Positions 8,279 to 16,844 are shown, counted from the stretch's first letter. The stretch is DNA of 64,000 bases from Sphingomonas jeddahensis (GCF_001981525.1 NZ_MPSB01000003.1:124001-188000); one strand, 5' to 3'. Numbers and translations: made by a program. Notes: generated from the letters alone by a model not told the origin.

Positions 8279-9253
8279 TCAGCGACCATAGATGAGGTCT
8301 AGCACTTGTGCTGAGCGGGCATAGTGGTCGGCGGCAGCGTCGTACCGCTGGCTGTGCGCGAGCTGGGTGGCCCAGGCGGCGGCCGCCCGGCCGCCCCAAT
8401 CGTCGGCGCCTTCGGTGAGTCGATTGGCGTGCGTGCCGGTGAAGTGATCGGCCGTGAAGTCATAGAAGCTGCCGCCGACATTGCGCAGCGCAGCGCCGCC
8501 CTGAGTGCCGTAGAAATCGGCCGCGATCACCGCGTCCTGCCCGGCGTGAAGACGCCAGGAGCAGGTAAGGCGAATGTTGGTGCCACCGGCCTGGAAGCTT
8601 GCGCTGGCATAATCCTCGACCGAACCGGGGTGCAGCGGCTGGCCGCCGGCGTAAAGCGCGGCATCGGCGTTCGACACTGCCGGGAAGCCGAGCGTCCAAA
8701 GCGCGAGGTCGACGAGGTGGACGCCAAGGTCCACCACGCAGCCGCCGCCGGATTGGGCGGGGTCGTAGAACCACGGCTTGTCGGGGCCGTAAGCGTTGTG
8801 AAAGGTGAGATCGACGGCGAATATCTCGCCCAATGTGCCTTCGCGGATCAGGCCGGCGATCGCCTCCATGCCTGCCGTGTGGCGATAGGAAAGATCTACG
8901 CCGAGCAGGCGATCGGCGGCGCGGGCGGCGGCGATGACTGCGTCCACTTCCGCCACGGTTCTGCCGAGCGGCTTCTGGCAGAACACCGCTTTGCCGGCGT
9001 TGAGCGCTTGGATCGACTGGTCGGCATGGAGCGCGCTCGGGGTGGCAATTACCACCCCCTCGAGGTCGAGCGCCAGCATTGCGTCGAGCGAGTCCACGAC
9101 CTTGGCCGAAGGAGCAACCGCCAGCGCTTCGTCTACGCACTGCTGCGATGGATCGCAGACTGCGGCCGCATCGATAGCGCCGGAGGCCACCATCGCGGCC
9201 ATGCGGTGGCGACCGATCCAGCCGGTGCCGAGAAAACCGATCCGGGGCTTCAT
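8279..9253 (-). CDS. Gfo/Idh/MocA family sugar oxidoreductase
   Basis: 324 residues. The Rossmann motif GFLGTGWIG at residues 5-13 binds NAD(P); the family's E-K-P motif appears as CQKPLGR, so Glu is replaced by Gln while the Lys is kept. GGGCVVDLGVHLVDLALW carries the His/Asp of the C-terminal catalytic domain. Such enzymes oxidise or reduce a ring carbon of sugars or inositols. ATG 9253 is chosen because the glycine-rich motif then falls at the normal place; the in-frame extension upstream overlaps the hydrolase gene. The start is 1 bp from that gene's stop. Confidence 0.88.
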   Translation of the reverse strand: MKPRIGFLGTGWIGRHRMAAMVASGAIDAAAVCDPSQQCVDEALAVAPSAKVVDSLDAMLALDLEGVVIATPSALHADQSIQALNAGKAVFCQKPLGRTVAEVDAVIAAARAADRLLGVDLSYRHTAGMEAIAGLIREGTLGEIFAVDLTFHNAYGPDKPWFYDPAQSGGGCVVDLGVHLVDLALWTLGFPAVSNADAALYAGGQPLHPGSVEDYASASFQAGGTNIRLTCSWRLHAGQDAVIAADFYGTQGGAALRNVGGSFYDFTADHFTGTHANRLTEGADDWGGRAAAAWATQLAHSQRYDAAADHYARSAQVLDLIYGR

Positions 9254-9254
9254 A

Positions 9255-10181
9255 TCACGCCGTGGCAGCGAGCTTGAGCGGAGCCGCCTGCGCCGGTGCA
9301 TAGCGGTCGATCATCTCCGCGCAGAAATCGGCAAACATCTGCGGGTCGCGCGCCGGGCTGGTGTGGTGCGGCTGGACGCCGAGATGCTCGGGCGTGAAGC
9401 AGAAGGTGACGGTGACCTCGAAATCCGCCAGCGCCTCCATCTGGCGATCGAACCAGTCGAGCGCATTGGGGCGGAAGCGATCGGCCCAGCTCAATCCGGT
9501 GCGCAGCTTGCGCGTGCCGAGGCGCTTGAGCCAGCCCACCGCTTCGTCGAGGCGCGGATCCTCGAAGTGGAACCATTGCATCAGGCCCATGTCGGCGGCG
9601 TACCGGGCATAGACGTCGAGCGAGGGCTTGGGGGTGCCGTCCTCGCGGATCAGGCCCATGTAGAAATGGCGGTAATAGCTGGAGCCCTCCGCCTCGCGGT
9701 GGCGGGTGGTGGCGCCCCAGGAGTGCGGCAGATCGTAGAGCGAATACCAATAGATGTTCGGAACGCGGCCGATCAGCAGCTCGGCGGTTTTCTCCACGCC
9801 GAACACTTGCACTTCCTCCGCGCCGAACGAACCGACGCCGACCTCGGTTACCCAGATCGGCTTGTCCGGGACGACCGCCTCGATTTCGGCGATCTTGGCG
9901 GGCCAATCATGGATCGACCAGAGGTTCCAGTCGAGCGGGAAGCCGTGAACGGCAACCACGTCCACCGCATCGAGCGCGCCGTGCGCACGCATGCGGTTCA
10001 CCCACATGGGATCGATCGGGGACATGCCGCCGAGCACGCGAGTGATCGCGGGATTGATGGCGTGGATCGAATTGCCGGCGCGGATGACGTGATCGGCGTA
10101 GGACGACCAATCGGGGTCGATTTCGGGATCCCAGTGCGACTTGTTGTTCGGCTCGTTCCAGATCATCGCCGCTTCGATCAC
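9255..10181 (-). CDS. Glycoside hydrolase-like protein (clan-A/beta-xylosidase type), apparently with permuted barrel order
   Basis: 308 residues from a GTG that overlaps the methyltransferase stop (GTGA). The protein opens directly with the acid/base motif IWNEPNN (Glu10), then VDVVAVHGFPLDWN, and the nucleophile motif WVTEVGVGSFG (Glu113). Only after a HFED...LKRLGTRKLRTGLSWADRF linker come segments (LSWAD...WFDRQMEAL...VTVTFCFTPEH, HHTSP) that look like the first strands of a GH39-like barrel. The order second half then first half suggests circular permutation. There is no signal peptide. ATG at 10166 is an alternative start that keeps Glu10. Substrate unknown; context says a surface-polysaccharide sugar. 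Confidence 0.75.
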   Translation of the reverse strand: MIEAAMIWNEPNNKSHWDPEIDPDWSSYADHVIRAGNSIHAINPAITRVLGGMSPIDPMWVNRMRAHGALDAVDVVAVHGFPLDWNLWSIHDWPAKIAEIEAVVPDKPIWVTEVGVGSFGAEEVQVFGVEKTAELLIGRVPNIYWYSLYDLPHSWGATTRHREAEGSSYYRHFYMGLIREDGTPKPSLDVYARYAADMGLMQWFHFEDPRLDEAVGWLKRLGTRKLRTGLSWADRFRPNALDWFDRQMEALADFEVTVTFCFTPEHLGVQPHHTSPARDPQMFADFCAEMIDRYAPAQAAPLKLAATA

Positions 10182-10981
10182 GAATTCACCCCCGTTGCTG
10201 GATAGACTGCGGCAGGACCGTACTGCCCAAATGGCACCGGCGCGACCCTGCAGAGATACACGTCGCCATCGGCCTGCGCCTCGACGGTGAAGCCGGCGGC
10301 GCGGAGCATCGCCTGGCTGGCGGCGGCGTTGGGGGCCCACCAATTGGTCCAGTCGCCCGCGAACTTCTGTTCGATGAAGTGCATCTTGGGATAACCGGGT
10401 GCGTCGAAATAAGCGGGTTGCCGGTAGGTGCCGGGTTCGAAGAACGGATGGTCCGCCGGCACGTCGTCCACTTGCTGCGAGCCCTGCTGGAGCGTCTGGA
10501 ACAGCATCGCCTCACCAGCGACATGTTCGCGGATCAGGTCGAGCGCGAGCAGCGGGTGGCGCAGATGGTAGAGGACGCCCATGAAGATCACAACGTCGAA
10601 CCGCTCTCCAAGCGTCGCCACGTTATAGACGGAAAGGTTGCGAAATTCGACACCGGTGAAGCCGAGTGCCTCCGTCGCGAGCGCGGCTTGCGCCAGATAG
10701 CGGTCGTCGCTGTCGATGCCGACGACGCGGGCGGCGCCGCGGCGAAGCGCCTCCACCGAGTAGAAGCCGGCGTTGCAGCCGATGTCGAGCACCGACTTGC
10801 CGGTGAGATCGGCTGGGAAGATTTGGGCGAAACGGGCGAATTTATCCGCCGGATAGTTGCCGAGGAAGTGATCGGGGGCGGTGGGCGTGCCGTTCAGATC
10901 GATATTGTGGAACCAGGGGCCGAGCGCGGCGATCCTTCTACTTAGCTCGTGCTGATCGTCGGAACGTGCGGTTGCCGGCAT
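10178..10981 (-). CDS. SAM-dependent methyltransferase of the carbohydrate operon
   Basis: 267 residues and first gene of the five-gene operon. Motif I is VLDIGCNAGFYSVEAL (about residue 65), an acidic loop follows at VVGIDSD, then RFDVVIFMGVLYHLRHPLLALD, a segment close to that of CmoB-like and sugar O-methyltransferases. The N-terminal WFHNIDLNG and the C-terminal FIEQKFAGDWTNWWAPN segments look like a specific subfamily found beside glycoside hydrolases, which I cannot name with certainty. The hydrolase start overlaps the stop, so the two are probably co-translated and act on the same glycan. Confidence 0.8.
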   Translation of the reverse strand: MPATARSDDQHELSRRIAALGPWFHNIDLNGTPTAPDHFLGNYPADKFARFAQIFPADLTGKSVLDIGCNAGFYSVEALRRGAARVVGIDSDDRYLAQAALATEALGFTGVEFRNLSVYNVATLGERFDVVIFMGVLYHLRHPLLALDLIREHVAGEAMLFQTLQQGSQQVDDVPADHPFFEPGTYRQPAYFDAPGYPKMHFIEQKFAGDWTNWWAPNAAASQAMLRAAGFTVEAQADGDVYLCRVAPVPFGQYGPAAVYPATGVNS

Positions 10982-11334
10982 CTAACCCCCTGGGATGACG
11001 GCCCGCGGGATGCGCGCCAGTGAAGATGATGGGTCGCCCGGGCCGCAGCACAGGTGATCTCGTTACGCCTAACGATCGTTTGGGGTGGGGGTTCCCGGAT
11101 TGCGCCTTTCTTTCGGTTTGTTGCGAGGTGAAAGGGATTGGGCGCCGCTTCCGTTCGCCCTGAGCTTGTTGAAGGGCTTGCTGCAAGCGGAGCTGCTTGG
11201 ACACGTTCTTCGACAAGCTCAGCACGAACGAGGAGGGAGGAAGTGCTCCGCGCCACTCGCTTCGCGAGCGGCCCCACTTCCGGTGCCGGGAAGGATTGGG
11301 AACCGCACGCCCTCCGCTTCATTGAGCTTTGTTG
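10982..11334. other. Divergent intergenic region between the two carbohydrate units
   Basis: 353 bp between the methyltransferase start and the glycosyltransferase start. It must hold the promoters of both units, but I see no confident -35/-10 pair. It contains one full CGTTCG-type palindromic repeat (11152-11230), and a GCTTCGCGAGC palindrome near 11260. No convincing small gene is seen. Confidence 0.6.
11152..11230. repeat. CGTTCG-family palindromic repeat
   Basis: Left arm CGTTCGCCCTGAGCTTGTTG, right arm CTTCGACAAGCTCAGCACG plus AACG. The arms are complementary with few mismatches around an about 30-bp centre. Nine full copies of this design occur in the window. Confidence 0.85.
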
Positions 11335-12255
11335 ATGACGGATCCATGGACCCAAAAGATGCGTGCCGGCGATTATGCCGGCGCCTGGGCGCTGTCCGCC
11401 GCGGATCTGGCGGCGCGCGATCCGGCGACGCGGGACGATCCGGCATTGCCCTATCATCTGCGCTGGGTGTGGGACGGGCGTCCGTTCGACGGGCGCGACG
11501 TGCTGGTGCGCTGCTATCATGGTCTGGGCGACACCATCCAATATGCCCGCTTCCTGCCGGCGCTGGCGGCTCGCGCGGCAAATGTGACGGTGGAGGCGCA
11601 GCGGAGCCTGTGTGACTTGCTTGCGACGATCGATGCGCCGCTCACGATCGTGCCCTTCGACCAGGCGCATCCGCTGAAACCCGCGGCATGCGACATCGGG
11701 ATCACCGAGCTGCCCTTCGCCTTGGGGGCGCGGCCGGAGGACACACGCTTTCCCTATCTTCGCAGCGCCCCGGCGGCGTTGCCGCACGGGACGATCGGTC
11801 TATGCTATCAAGGAGGCGACTGGGACCGGGCGCGTTCGCTGTCGCCGGCGTTACTGGCGCCGATCGCCGCGGCGCATCGCTGCATCACCCTGGTGGCTGA
11901 ACCTTGCGCCCTGCCGGTTCTCAACCCCGCGGGATGCCCGTTCGCCATGGATGCAACGGCAACGCTGGTGGCGGGGTGCGACCTTGTCATCACCGTCGAT
12001 ACCATGATCGCGCATCTCGCGGGCGCGATGGGGCGACCGACGTGGCTGCTCTTGAAGGCGGAACCAGATTGGCGCTGGAACCCGGCATCGCAGACCACGC
12101 CCTGGTATCCGGGCATGCGGCTGTTCGTGCAGCGCACGCCTGGCGATTGGGCGGGCGTGCTCGCTGACGTGGCGCGCGATCTTAACATCATCACCAATGA
12201 AAGGTCGGCTTATGGCGCATATCGCGGCACCCTCGGTTCCCGTGTCCTGGGGTGA
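11335..12255 (+). CDS. Glycosyltransferase, heptosyltransferase-like fold (GT9-related)
   Basis: 306 residues from ATG 11335. The middle carries VRCYHGLGDTIQYARFLPALAARA, the N-terminal donor/acceptor motif of heptosyltransferase-like proteins, and the C-terminal half has DLVITVDTMIAHLAGAMGRPTWLLL, the sugar-nucleotide-binding block with the family's D-T-x-x-x-H-L-A-G-A-x-G. WYPGMRLF and a final Trp-rich piece are typical of the TPR-associated relatives, but no TPR repeats are present. The 3' end overlaps the DUF6165 gene by 44 bp. Likely acts on a surface glycan or a protein such as flagellin; nothing in the sequence decides this. Confidence 0.8.
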   Translation: MTDPWTQKMRAGDYAGAWALSAADLAARDPATRDDPALPYHLRWVWDGRPFDGRDVLVRCYHGLGDTIQYARFLPALAARAANVTVEAQRSLCDLLATIDAPLTIVPFDQAHPLKPAACDIGITELPFALGARPEDTRFPYLRSAPAALPHGTIGLCYQGGDWDRARSLSPALLAPIAAAHRCITLVAEPCALPVLNPAGCPFAMDATATLVAGCDLVITVDTMIAHLAGAMGRPTWLLLKAEPDWRWNPASQTTPWYPGMRLFVQRTPGDWAGVLADVARDLNIITNERSAYGAYRGTLGSRVLG

Positions 12256-12616
12256 GTTGCTCGACAAGATCACCATTCTGGAGATCAAGGGCGAACGGAT
12301 TACCCGCGCCGAGGCGCGGGCGAACGTGACGCGCGAATATCGGCTGTTGCGCGCGATCGGGGCCGAGGTGCTGAGCCGCAGCGGGGTGGCGCAGCTCGTC
12401 GCGGCGCTGAAGCGCGTGAACGAGGCTTTGTGGGAAATCGAGGATGCGATTCGCGAACAGGAGGCGAAGCGTCAGTTCGGCACGGAGTTCGTGAAGCTGG
12501 CCCGCGCGGTGTACCAGCGCAACGACGAGCGCGCGGCGCTGAAGCGCGAGATCAACCTGGCGCTCGAGTCCGAGCTGATCGAGGAGAAGAGCTACGCAAG
12601 CTGCGTGGCGGCATAA
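12212..12616 (+). CDS. DUF6165 family protein
   Basis: 134 residues beginning MAHIAAPSVPVSWGELLDK, the conserved opening of DUF6165 (VPVSxGELLDKITILEIK), followed by an amphipathic, charged helical stretch rich in Arg, Glu and Ala that probably forms a helical hairpin. ATG 12212 is preferred over ATG 12197 because AAAGG lies 8 bp upstream. It overlaps the glycosyltransferase end, so the two are co-translated. The family recurs beside glycosyltransferases and has no established function; a partner or regulator of the transferase is a guess from context. Confidence 0.8.
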   Translation: MAHIAAPSVPVSWGELLDKITILEIKGERITRAEARANVTREYRLLRAIGAEVLSRSGVAQLVAALKRVNEALWEIEDAIREQEAKRQFGTEFVKLARAVYQRNDERAALKREINLALESELIEEKSYASCVAA

Positions 12617-12730
12617 GTCCGTTCCGCCGCCCTGCTGTGACCCCGGAAGCCGCGTCTTAGTGAGTGGCACATTGCGACGGCGACTTTCACCCGACATCGT
12701 CTCCGTAGGAGAGCGGCGGAAGGACGTAAG

Positions 12731-13138
12731 ATGACGCAGCCAAGATTGCTGGCCGGCGGCAATCCCCAGATCCCAAAAGGTGAAGGGAATGAGCCTGTTC
12801 AGGCGTATCTCGATGCCATGCCGGGATGGAAGCAGCAGATCGGCCTCCTGATCGATAGGCTCGTCTTGGAAACGGTGCCGGGCGTCGCCAAGGCGGTGAA
12901 GTGGAACACGCCCCTTTATGGGCTGCCCGGCCAAGGCTGGTTCCTGGCCTTCCACTGTTTCGAAAAATACGTGAAGGTCACCTTTTTTCAGGGCATGTCG
13001 CTCGCGCCGATCCCGCCGGGCAAGTCGAAGCAGCCGCACGTCCGCTATCTCGATATCCGTGAAACGGATGAAGTCGATGAGCCCCAGCTGGTGCACTGGA
13101 TCGCGCAGGCGAGCGCGCTGCCCGGCGAGCGACAGTAG
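12731..13138 (+). CDS. DUF1801 (YdhG-like) domain protein
   Basis: 135 residues with strong GGAAGGA ribosome-binding site before ATG 12731. Features of the DUF1801 fold are visible: VPGVAKAVKWNTPLYGL, FLAFHCFEKYVKVTFF and a basic PPGKSKQPHVRYLDI segment. The family adopts a small alpha/beta fold without a known reaction. The small zinc-motif gene starts 2 bp after the stop. Confidence 0.82.
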   Translation: MTQPRLLAGGNPQIPKGEGNEPVQAYLDAMPGWKQQIGLLIDRLVLETVPGVAKAVKWNTPLYGLPGQGWFLAFHCFEKYVKVTFFQGMSLAPIPPGKSKQPHVRYLDIRETDEVDEPQLVHWIAQASALPGERQ

Positions 13139-13139
13139 G

Positions 13140-13433
13140 ATGCGGACGAAGCTGAGCCGTTGCCTGCGGAAGCGACGGTTCAACAGCGCGGCGGAAGCGG
13201 TTGCGTTCTCGCGAGCGGCGGGTCTGGAATTGCGGCCCTATCGCTGCGACCGCTGCCGCCAGTTTCACCTGACCCGCCGGACCAAGGGCAAGTGGATTGG
13301 GCTTTCGTCCGCCCGGTCAGGTGCGGATGGATCAGGCGGTGCGTCTGGCCGGGCGTTCATCGGCGCCGGTGAGGAGGCCGCCGCGACCAGCGATTGCGCC
13401 GGTCCCTCGGCGGACGCGCTTGGCGCGGTATAG
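13140..13433 (+). CDS. Small Cys/Arg-rich protein with a CxxC-type motif
   Basis: 97 residues from ATG 13140. The first 53 are Arg/Lys-rich with CLRKRRFNSAAEAVAFSRA, then YRCDRCRQFHLT, a compact Cys-Cys-His cluster that with the first Cys could bind zinc, then a basic RRTKGKW. The last third is Gly/Ala-rich and overlaps the end of the convergent GGDEF gene by 102 bp, so this part may be a poorly constrained tail. An in-frame upstream extension exists but lies inside the DUF1801 gene. Probably a nucleic-acid-binding or zinc-ribbon protein; the function is not known to me. Confidence 0.65.
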   Translation: MRTKLSRCLRKRRFNSAAEAVAFSRAAGLELRPYRCDRCRQFHLTRRTKGKWIGLSSARSGADGSGGASGRAFIGAGEEAAATSDCAGPSADALGAV

Positions 13434-14807
13434 CGCCTCATCGGCGGCCTTGAGTAACGTCGACCGATCGGCGTGCGCGGCATCGAGCCTGCACGCTCCG
13501 ATCGTTGCCGAGACGGTGATGGCGCCGCCGTCCGCGGGCACGTCGTGCCGCAGATCGGCCAGCAGGCCTTCAATGGCCTCGGGCAATCGTTCGCTCGCAT
13601 GGCTGCCGTGCAGCAGCACGATGAATTCATCGCCACCGAGCCGCGCGGGCACGACGTCACCGAGATAATCGGCCGCGCGTAGCTTGGCCGCCATCAGCCG
13701 CAGCACTTCGTCGCCCGCCTGGTGGCCAAGACGATCGTTGACCTCCTTGAAGCGGTCGAGGTCGATGATCGCAACGGCAAGCGCGGCATCCGAGTCCGCC
13801 TGGTTGATAGCCTCCTCGATCTGCTCGTTGAAGGCGCGGCGGCTGGCAAGGCCCGTAAGATCGTCCGTCAGCGCAAACTCACGCAAGCGTCGTTCGAATT
13901 TGTAACGTTCGGTGATGTCCTGAATCACCCCGATCATCGCCACGACCTCGCCGTCGCGTTCCTCTGCTTCGCCCATGGTGCGCACCCGGCGCAGCACACC
14001 CTTGGCGTTGATGAAGTCGAGTTCGAGATCCCACGGGGCGCCGTTGTCCCTGCAGCCAGCGATTGCCGCTTCCAGCTTTGCCCGGTCGCCGGGCGGATAG
14101 AAATCGAGCGCATGCCCAAGCGAAGCTGTGTCGCTCGGTTGCAGATGATGGATGGCAAAGGTCTGTGCCGACCAGTGCGACCGTTTGGTCGCCAGATCGA
14201 GCCGCCACGAACCGATCCTCGCCATGCGCTCCGCCTGTTGCAGCAGCCGCTGGGTGCGGGCGATTTCGACCAGGGCTTCCTGTCGGTCGATCGAGAGGCG
14301 CAGCCTTTCGCGGCTGGCGCGACGAGCCTGGAGGATCGCCTCGATCACCAGCGCCATGCCTTCCAGCATCGCGATCTTTTCGGCGGACGGATTGCGCGGT
14401 CGATCGTCCGCGACGCACAAGGTGCCAACCGGCAGGCGCTGGCCATGATGATCGACGCTGATACGCAGCGGAATGCCCGCATAGAAACGGACGAATGGCG
14501 GCCCGGTGACCAGCGGATTGTTCGCGAAACGTTCATCAAGCAACGTATCGGGAACGACCAGGGTGGCGTCCGCGGCTACGGTATGGTGGCAGATTGAAAC
14601 GTCCCGCGCCGTTTCCTCTTCGTCGATGCCGCAGCGTGCCTTGAACCATTGGCGATTGGCATCGACCAAAGACACAAATGCCATGCGACAGCCGAACAGA
14701 TGACGGGCACCGTTGACGATCGCTTCGAACTCGGGCTCGGGCGCTGTATCGAGCACCTCGAGCGAGCGTAGCGCCTGCAGGCGCTCCTCTTCGTGCGCGG
14801 GGGACAT
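13332..14807 (-). CDS. Diguanylate cyclase with GAF and PAS sensor domains
   Basis: 491 residues. A GAF-type domain (about 20-165: LFGCRMAFVSLVDANRQWF, GIPLR, GTLCVADDRPR) is followed by a PAS domain (about 190-305, ending IGVIQDITERYKFERRLRE) and a GGDEF domain (about 315-475) with an intact active site ARLGGDEFIVLL. Hence it probably makes cyclic di-GMP from GTP in answer to a small-molecule or redox signal. The RxxD inhibitory site is not at its usual place: RAAD lies four residues too far upstream. No membrane segment. Cyclic di-GMP normally opposes motility, relevant to the flagellar genes of this window. Confidence 0.9.
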   Translation of the reverse strand: MSPAHEEERLQALRSLEVLDTAPEPEFEAIVNGARHLFGCRMAFVSLVDANRQWFKARCGIDEEETARDVSICHHTVAADATLVVPDTLLDERFANNPLVTGPPFVRFYAGIPLRISVDHHGQRLPVGTLCVADDRPRNPSAEKIAMLEGMALVIEAILQARRASRERLRLSIDRQEALVEIARTQRLLQQAERMARIGSWRLDLATKRSHWSAQTFAIHHLQPSDTASLGHALDFYPPGDRAKLEAAIAGCRDNGAPWDLELDFINAKGVLRRVRTMGEAEERDGEVVAMIGVIQDITERYKFERRLREFALTDDLTGLASRRAFNEQIEEAINQADSDAALAVAIIDLDRFKEVNDRLGHQAGDEVLRLMAAKLRAADYLGDVVPARLGGDEFIVLLHGSHASERLPEAIEGLLADLRHDVPADGGAITVSATIGACRLDAAHADRSTLLKAADEALYRAKRVRRGTGAIAGRGGLLTGADERPARRTA

Positions 14808-14879
14808 GACGCCCTTGTCACACGAAAGATGTTAGGCGCGGGTTAACGCCTTGCGGGGCATAGCCCCACTTTTGCGGGT

Positions 14880-15416
14880 TCAACGCAGCGGCTTCTTTTC
14901 CAGCTTACGCGCCAGCGTGCGGCGATGCATGCCAAGCCGGCGAGCCGTTTCCGAGATGTTGAAGCCGGTTTCCGCCAGGGTTTCGTTGATCCGTTCCCAT
15001 TCAAGCGTCTTGATGGACGTGCTGCGCCCTTCGATCGGCACATCAGCGTTGCCCTCGCTGGCCTTGGCGAAGGCGGCTTCAATGTCGTCGGTGTTGGCGG
15101 GCTTGGCGAGATAATGGGCCGCGCCTAGCTTGATCGCCTCAACGGCGGTGGCGATGCTGGCGAACCCGGTAAGCACGACGATCAGCATCGCAGGGTCAAA
15201 GGCGTGGAGCCGCTCAACACAAGTAAGCCCCGATGCATTGCCGAGCTTCAGGTCGACGACCGCAAAACCTGGCTTAGCCTCTGCGAGCAGCCCCTCCACT
15301 TCTGCCGGGCCATGGGCGAGCCAGACACGATAGTCGCGACGCTCGAACGAGCGCTGCAAGGTACGGGCGAAGGTCGCATCGTCCTCGACGATCAGGAGGC
15401 GGCGTTGCTCGGTCAC
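14880..15416 (-). CDS. regA: Redox response regulator RegA (PrrA/ActR)
   Basis: 178 residues from GTG 15416. A receiver domain carries the acidic pair ED at 11-12, phospho-acceptor Asp55 (FAVVDLKLG), Thr83 and Lys105. A proline-containing linker and a Fis-type helix-turn-helix end the protein (NISETARRLGMHRRTLARKL), a sequence almost invariant in RegA/PrrA/ActR. It regulates respiratory and energy genes by redox state in alphaproteobacteria. It lies downstream of regB, with 126 bp between that contain half a palindromic repeat. Confidence 0.92.
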   Translation of the reverse strand: MTEQRRLLIVEDDATFARTLQRSFERRDYRVWLAHGPAEVEGLLAEAKPGFAVVDLKLGNASGLTCVERLHAFDPAMLIVVLTGFASIATAVEAIKLGAAHYLAKPANTDDIEAAFAKASEGNADVPIEGRSTSIKTLEWERINETLAETGFNISETARRLGMHRRTLARKLEKKPLR

Positions 15417-15431
15417 GTCGAACTCTTACTC

Positions 15432-15457
15432 CGTTCAGGCTGAGCTTGTCGAAGCCC
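15432..15457. repeat. Half copy of the CGTTCG-family repeat
   Basis: Only the left arm, CGTTCAGGCTGAGCTTGTCG followed by AAGCC, is present between regB and regA; no matching right arm follows within 100 bp. Confidence 0.65.
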
Positions 15458-15542
15458 TGCCTTTCTTTTCTTGGCTCGTGTTTTGCGGATGGAAAGAACA
15501 GCCCTTCGTCAGGGCGAAGGAATCGATTGCCAATTCCCTTGC

Positions 15543-16844
15543 TCACCGCCGCGGCGTCGCCAGCGGCAGGACGATGCGCACCTCAGCGCCGCCGCCCGCG
15601 TGATTCATCGCCTCCAGCCGCCCGCCCAGCCGGCGTGCGACGTTGCTGGCGAGGAACAGGCCCACGCCGTGCCCGGCACCCTTGCTGCTTTGGTAGAGCT
15701 TGCCCACGGCCGCGAGCTGGCTCTCGGTGAAGCCGGGGCCGTCGTCGATCACCGCCACCGTCAATTCGTCCGAATCGCGGCTGGCAAGCAGGGTCACGCC
15801 GGTCGGCGATGCTTCGGCCGCATTGTCGAGCAGGTTCCACACCGCCTGGCGCAGGGCGGGGCCGGCCACCACTGCCGCGTCGCCGAGATCATCGAGATCA
15901 ACCGACAGCGGCGCGCTGGCCAGCGTCGGGCGCCACTCCTCCACGATGTCGGCTAGAAACGCGCGCGCTGCGGTGCTTTGCATCGCTTCGCCGCGCGGCT
16001 CGCCGGCGGAATGGAGGATGTCGGTGACGATCGCCTTGCAGCGCTGCACTTCGGCCTGCATGTCATCGATCTCGGCGGCAAGCTCAGGATCGGCGGCAAG
16101 CTTGGGCATCCGCCGCCAGTCGCCCAGGATCACGGCCAGCGAGGCAAGCGGAGTGCCCAGTTCGTGTGCGGCGCCGCTGGCGAACAGGCCCATGCGAACG
16201 ATCCCCTCCTCCTCCGCTGCGCGTTGCCGCAGGTCGGCAAGATACGCTTCGCGGGCGCGCAGGTTGCGGCTGATGCGGGTGACGAACATGGCGAGCAGGA
16301 TGCCGCTGAGCACGAAACTGAGCCAGGCGCCGAGCGCGGTGAGATCACCGATCAGCGGCTCGAGCTGGCGGGGATAATCGAGCGGACGGCTATCGACGGC
16401 AAGGCCCGCGTAGCAGACGGTGGTAAGTACAACGAGCACCCACACTGACCATGTTTCGAGCAGGATTGCGCCGAGCACCACCTGGATCAGGTAGAGCGAG
16501 ATGAACGGATTGGTCGCTCCGCCGCTGAGTGATAGTTGCGCGGTGAGCGAGCCGACGTCGAACAGCAGGCCGAGCATCAACTCCACGTTGGTGACGCGGT
16601 CTCGGCGCAGCTGGATGAAGCTGACGATGTTGGCCAGCCCTTGAAGCGCGATCACCACAAGCATCGGCACCAGTGGGAGGCGGACCCCGAGCCCGAAGTG
16701 GACGACGAGTATCGTGATCAGCTGTCCCGCCACGGCCATCCAGCGCAGCTGGAGCAGCTGGCGCATGTTTTCGGCTGCGGTGTTATCGAGCGACGATCCG
16801 GCCTGGGCAGCACGGCGCGCAAGCGCGAGCAGGGGTGAGTCCAT
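15543..16844 (-). CDS. regB: Redox sensor histidine kinase RegB (PrrB/ActS)
   Basis: 433 residues with about six membrane helices (residues 35-190) containing the quinone-site motif GGATNPF (108-114). The H box reads GAAHELGTPLAS with phospho-His227, the RegB signature, and the redox-active Cys is at 269 in VQRCKAIV. ATPase N box LLDNAAEA, G1 DDGPGF and G2 GVGLFLA complete the kinase. It senses the quinone pool and cysteine redox state and phosphorylates RegA. It lies just downstream of the quinol oxidase operon and SURF1, separated by a palindromic repeat. Confidence 0.94.
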   Translation of the reverse strand: MDSPLLALARRAAQAGSSLDNTAAENMRQLLQLRWMAVAGQLITILVVHFGLGVRLPLVPMLVVIALQGLANIVSFIQLRRDRVTNVELMLGLLFDVGSLTAQLSLSGGATNPFISLYLIQVVLGAILLETWSVWVLVVLTTVCYAGLAVDSRPLDYPRQLEPLIGDLTALGAWLSFVLSGILLAMFVTRISRNLRAREAYLADLRQRAAEEEGIVRMGLFASGAAHELGTPLASLAVILGDWRRMPKLAADPELAAEIDDMQAEVQRCKAIVTDILHSAGEPRGEAMQSTAARAFLADIVEEWRPTLASAPLSVDLDDLGDAAVVAGPALRQAVWNLLDNAAEASPTGVTLLASRDSDELTVAVIDDGPGFTESQLAAVGKLYQSSKGAGHGVGLFLASNVARRLGGRLEAMNHAGGGAEVRIVLPLATPRR

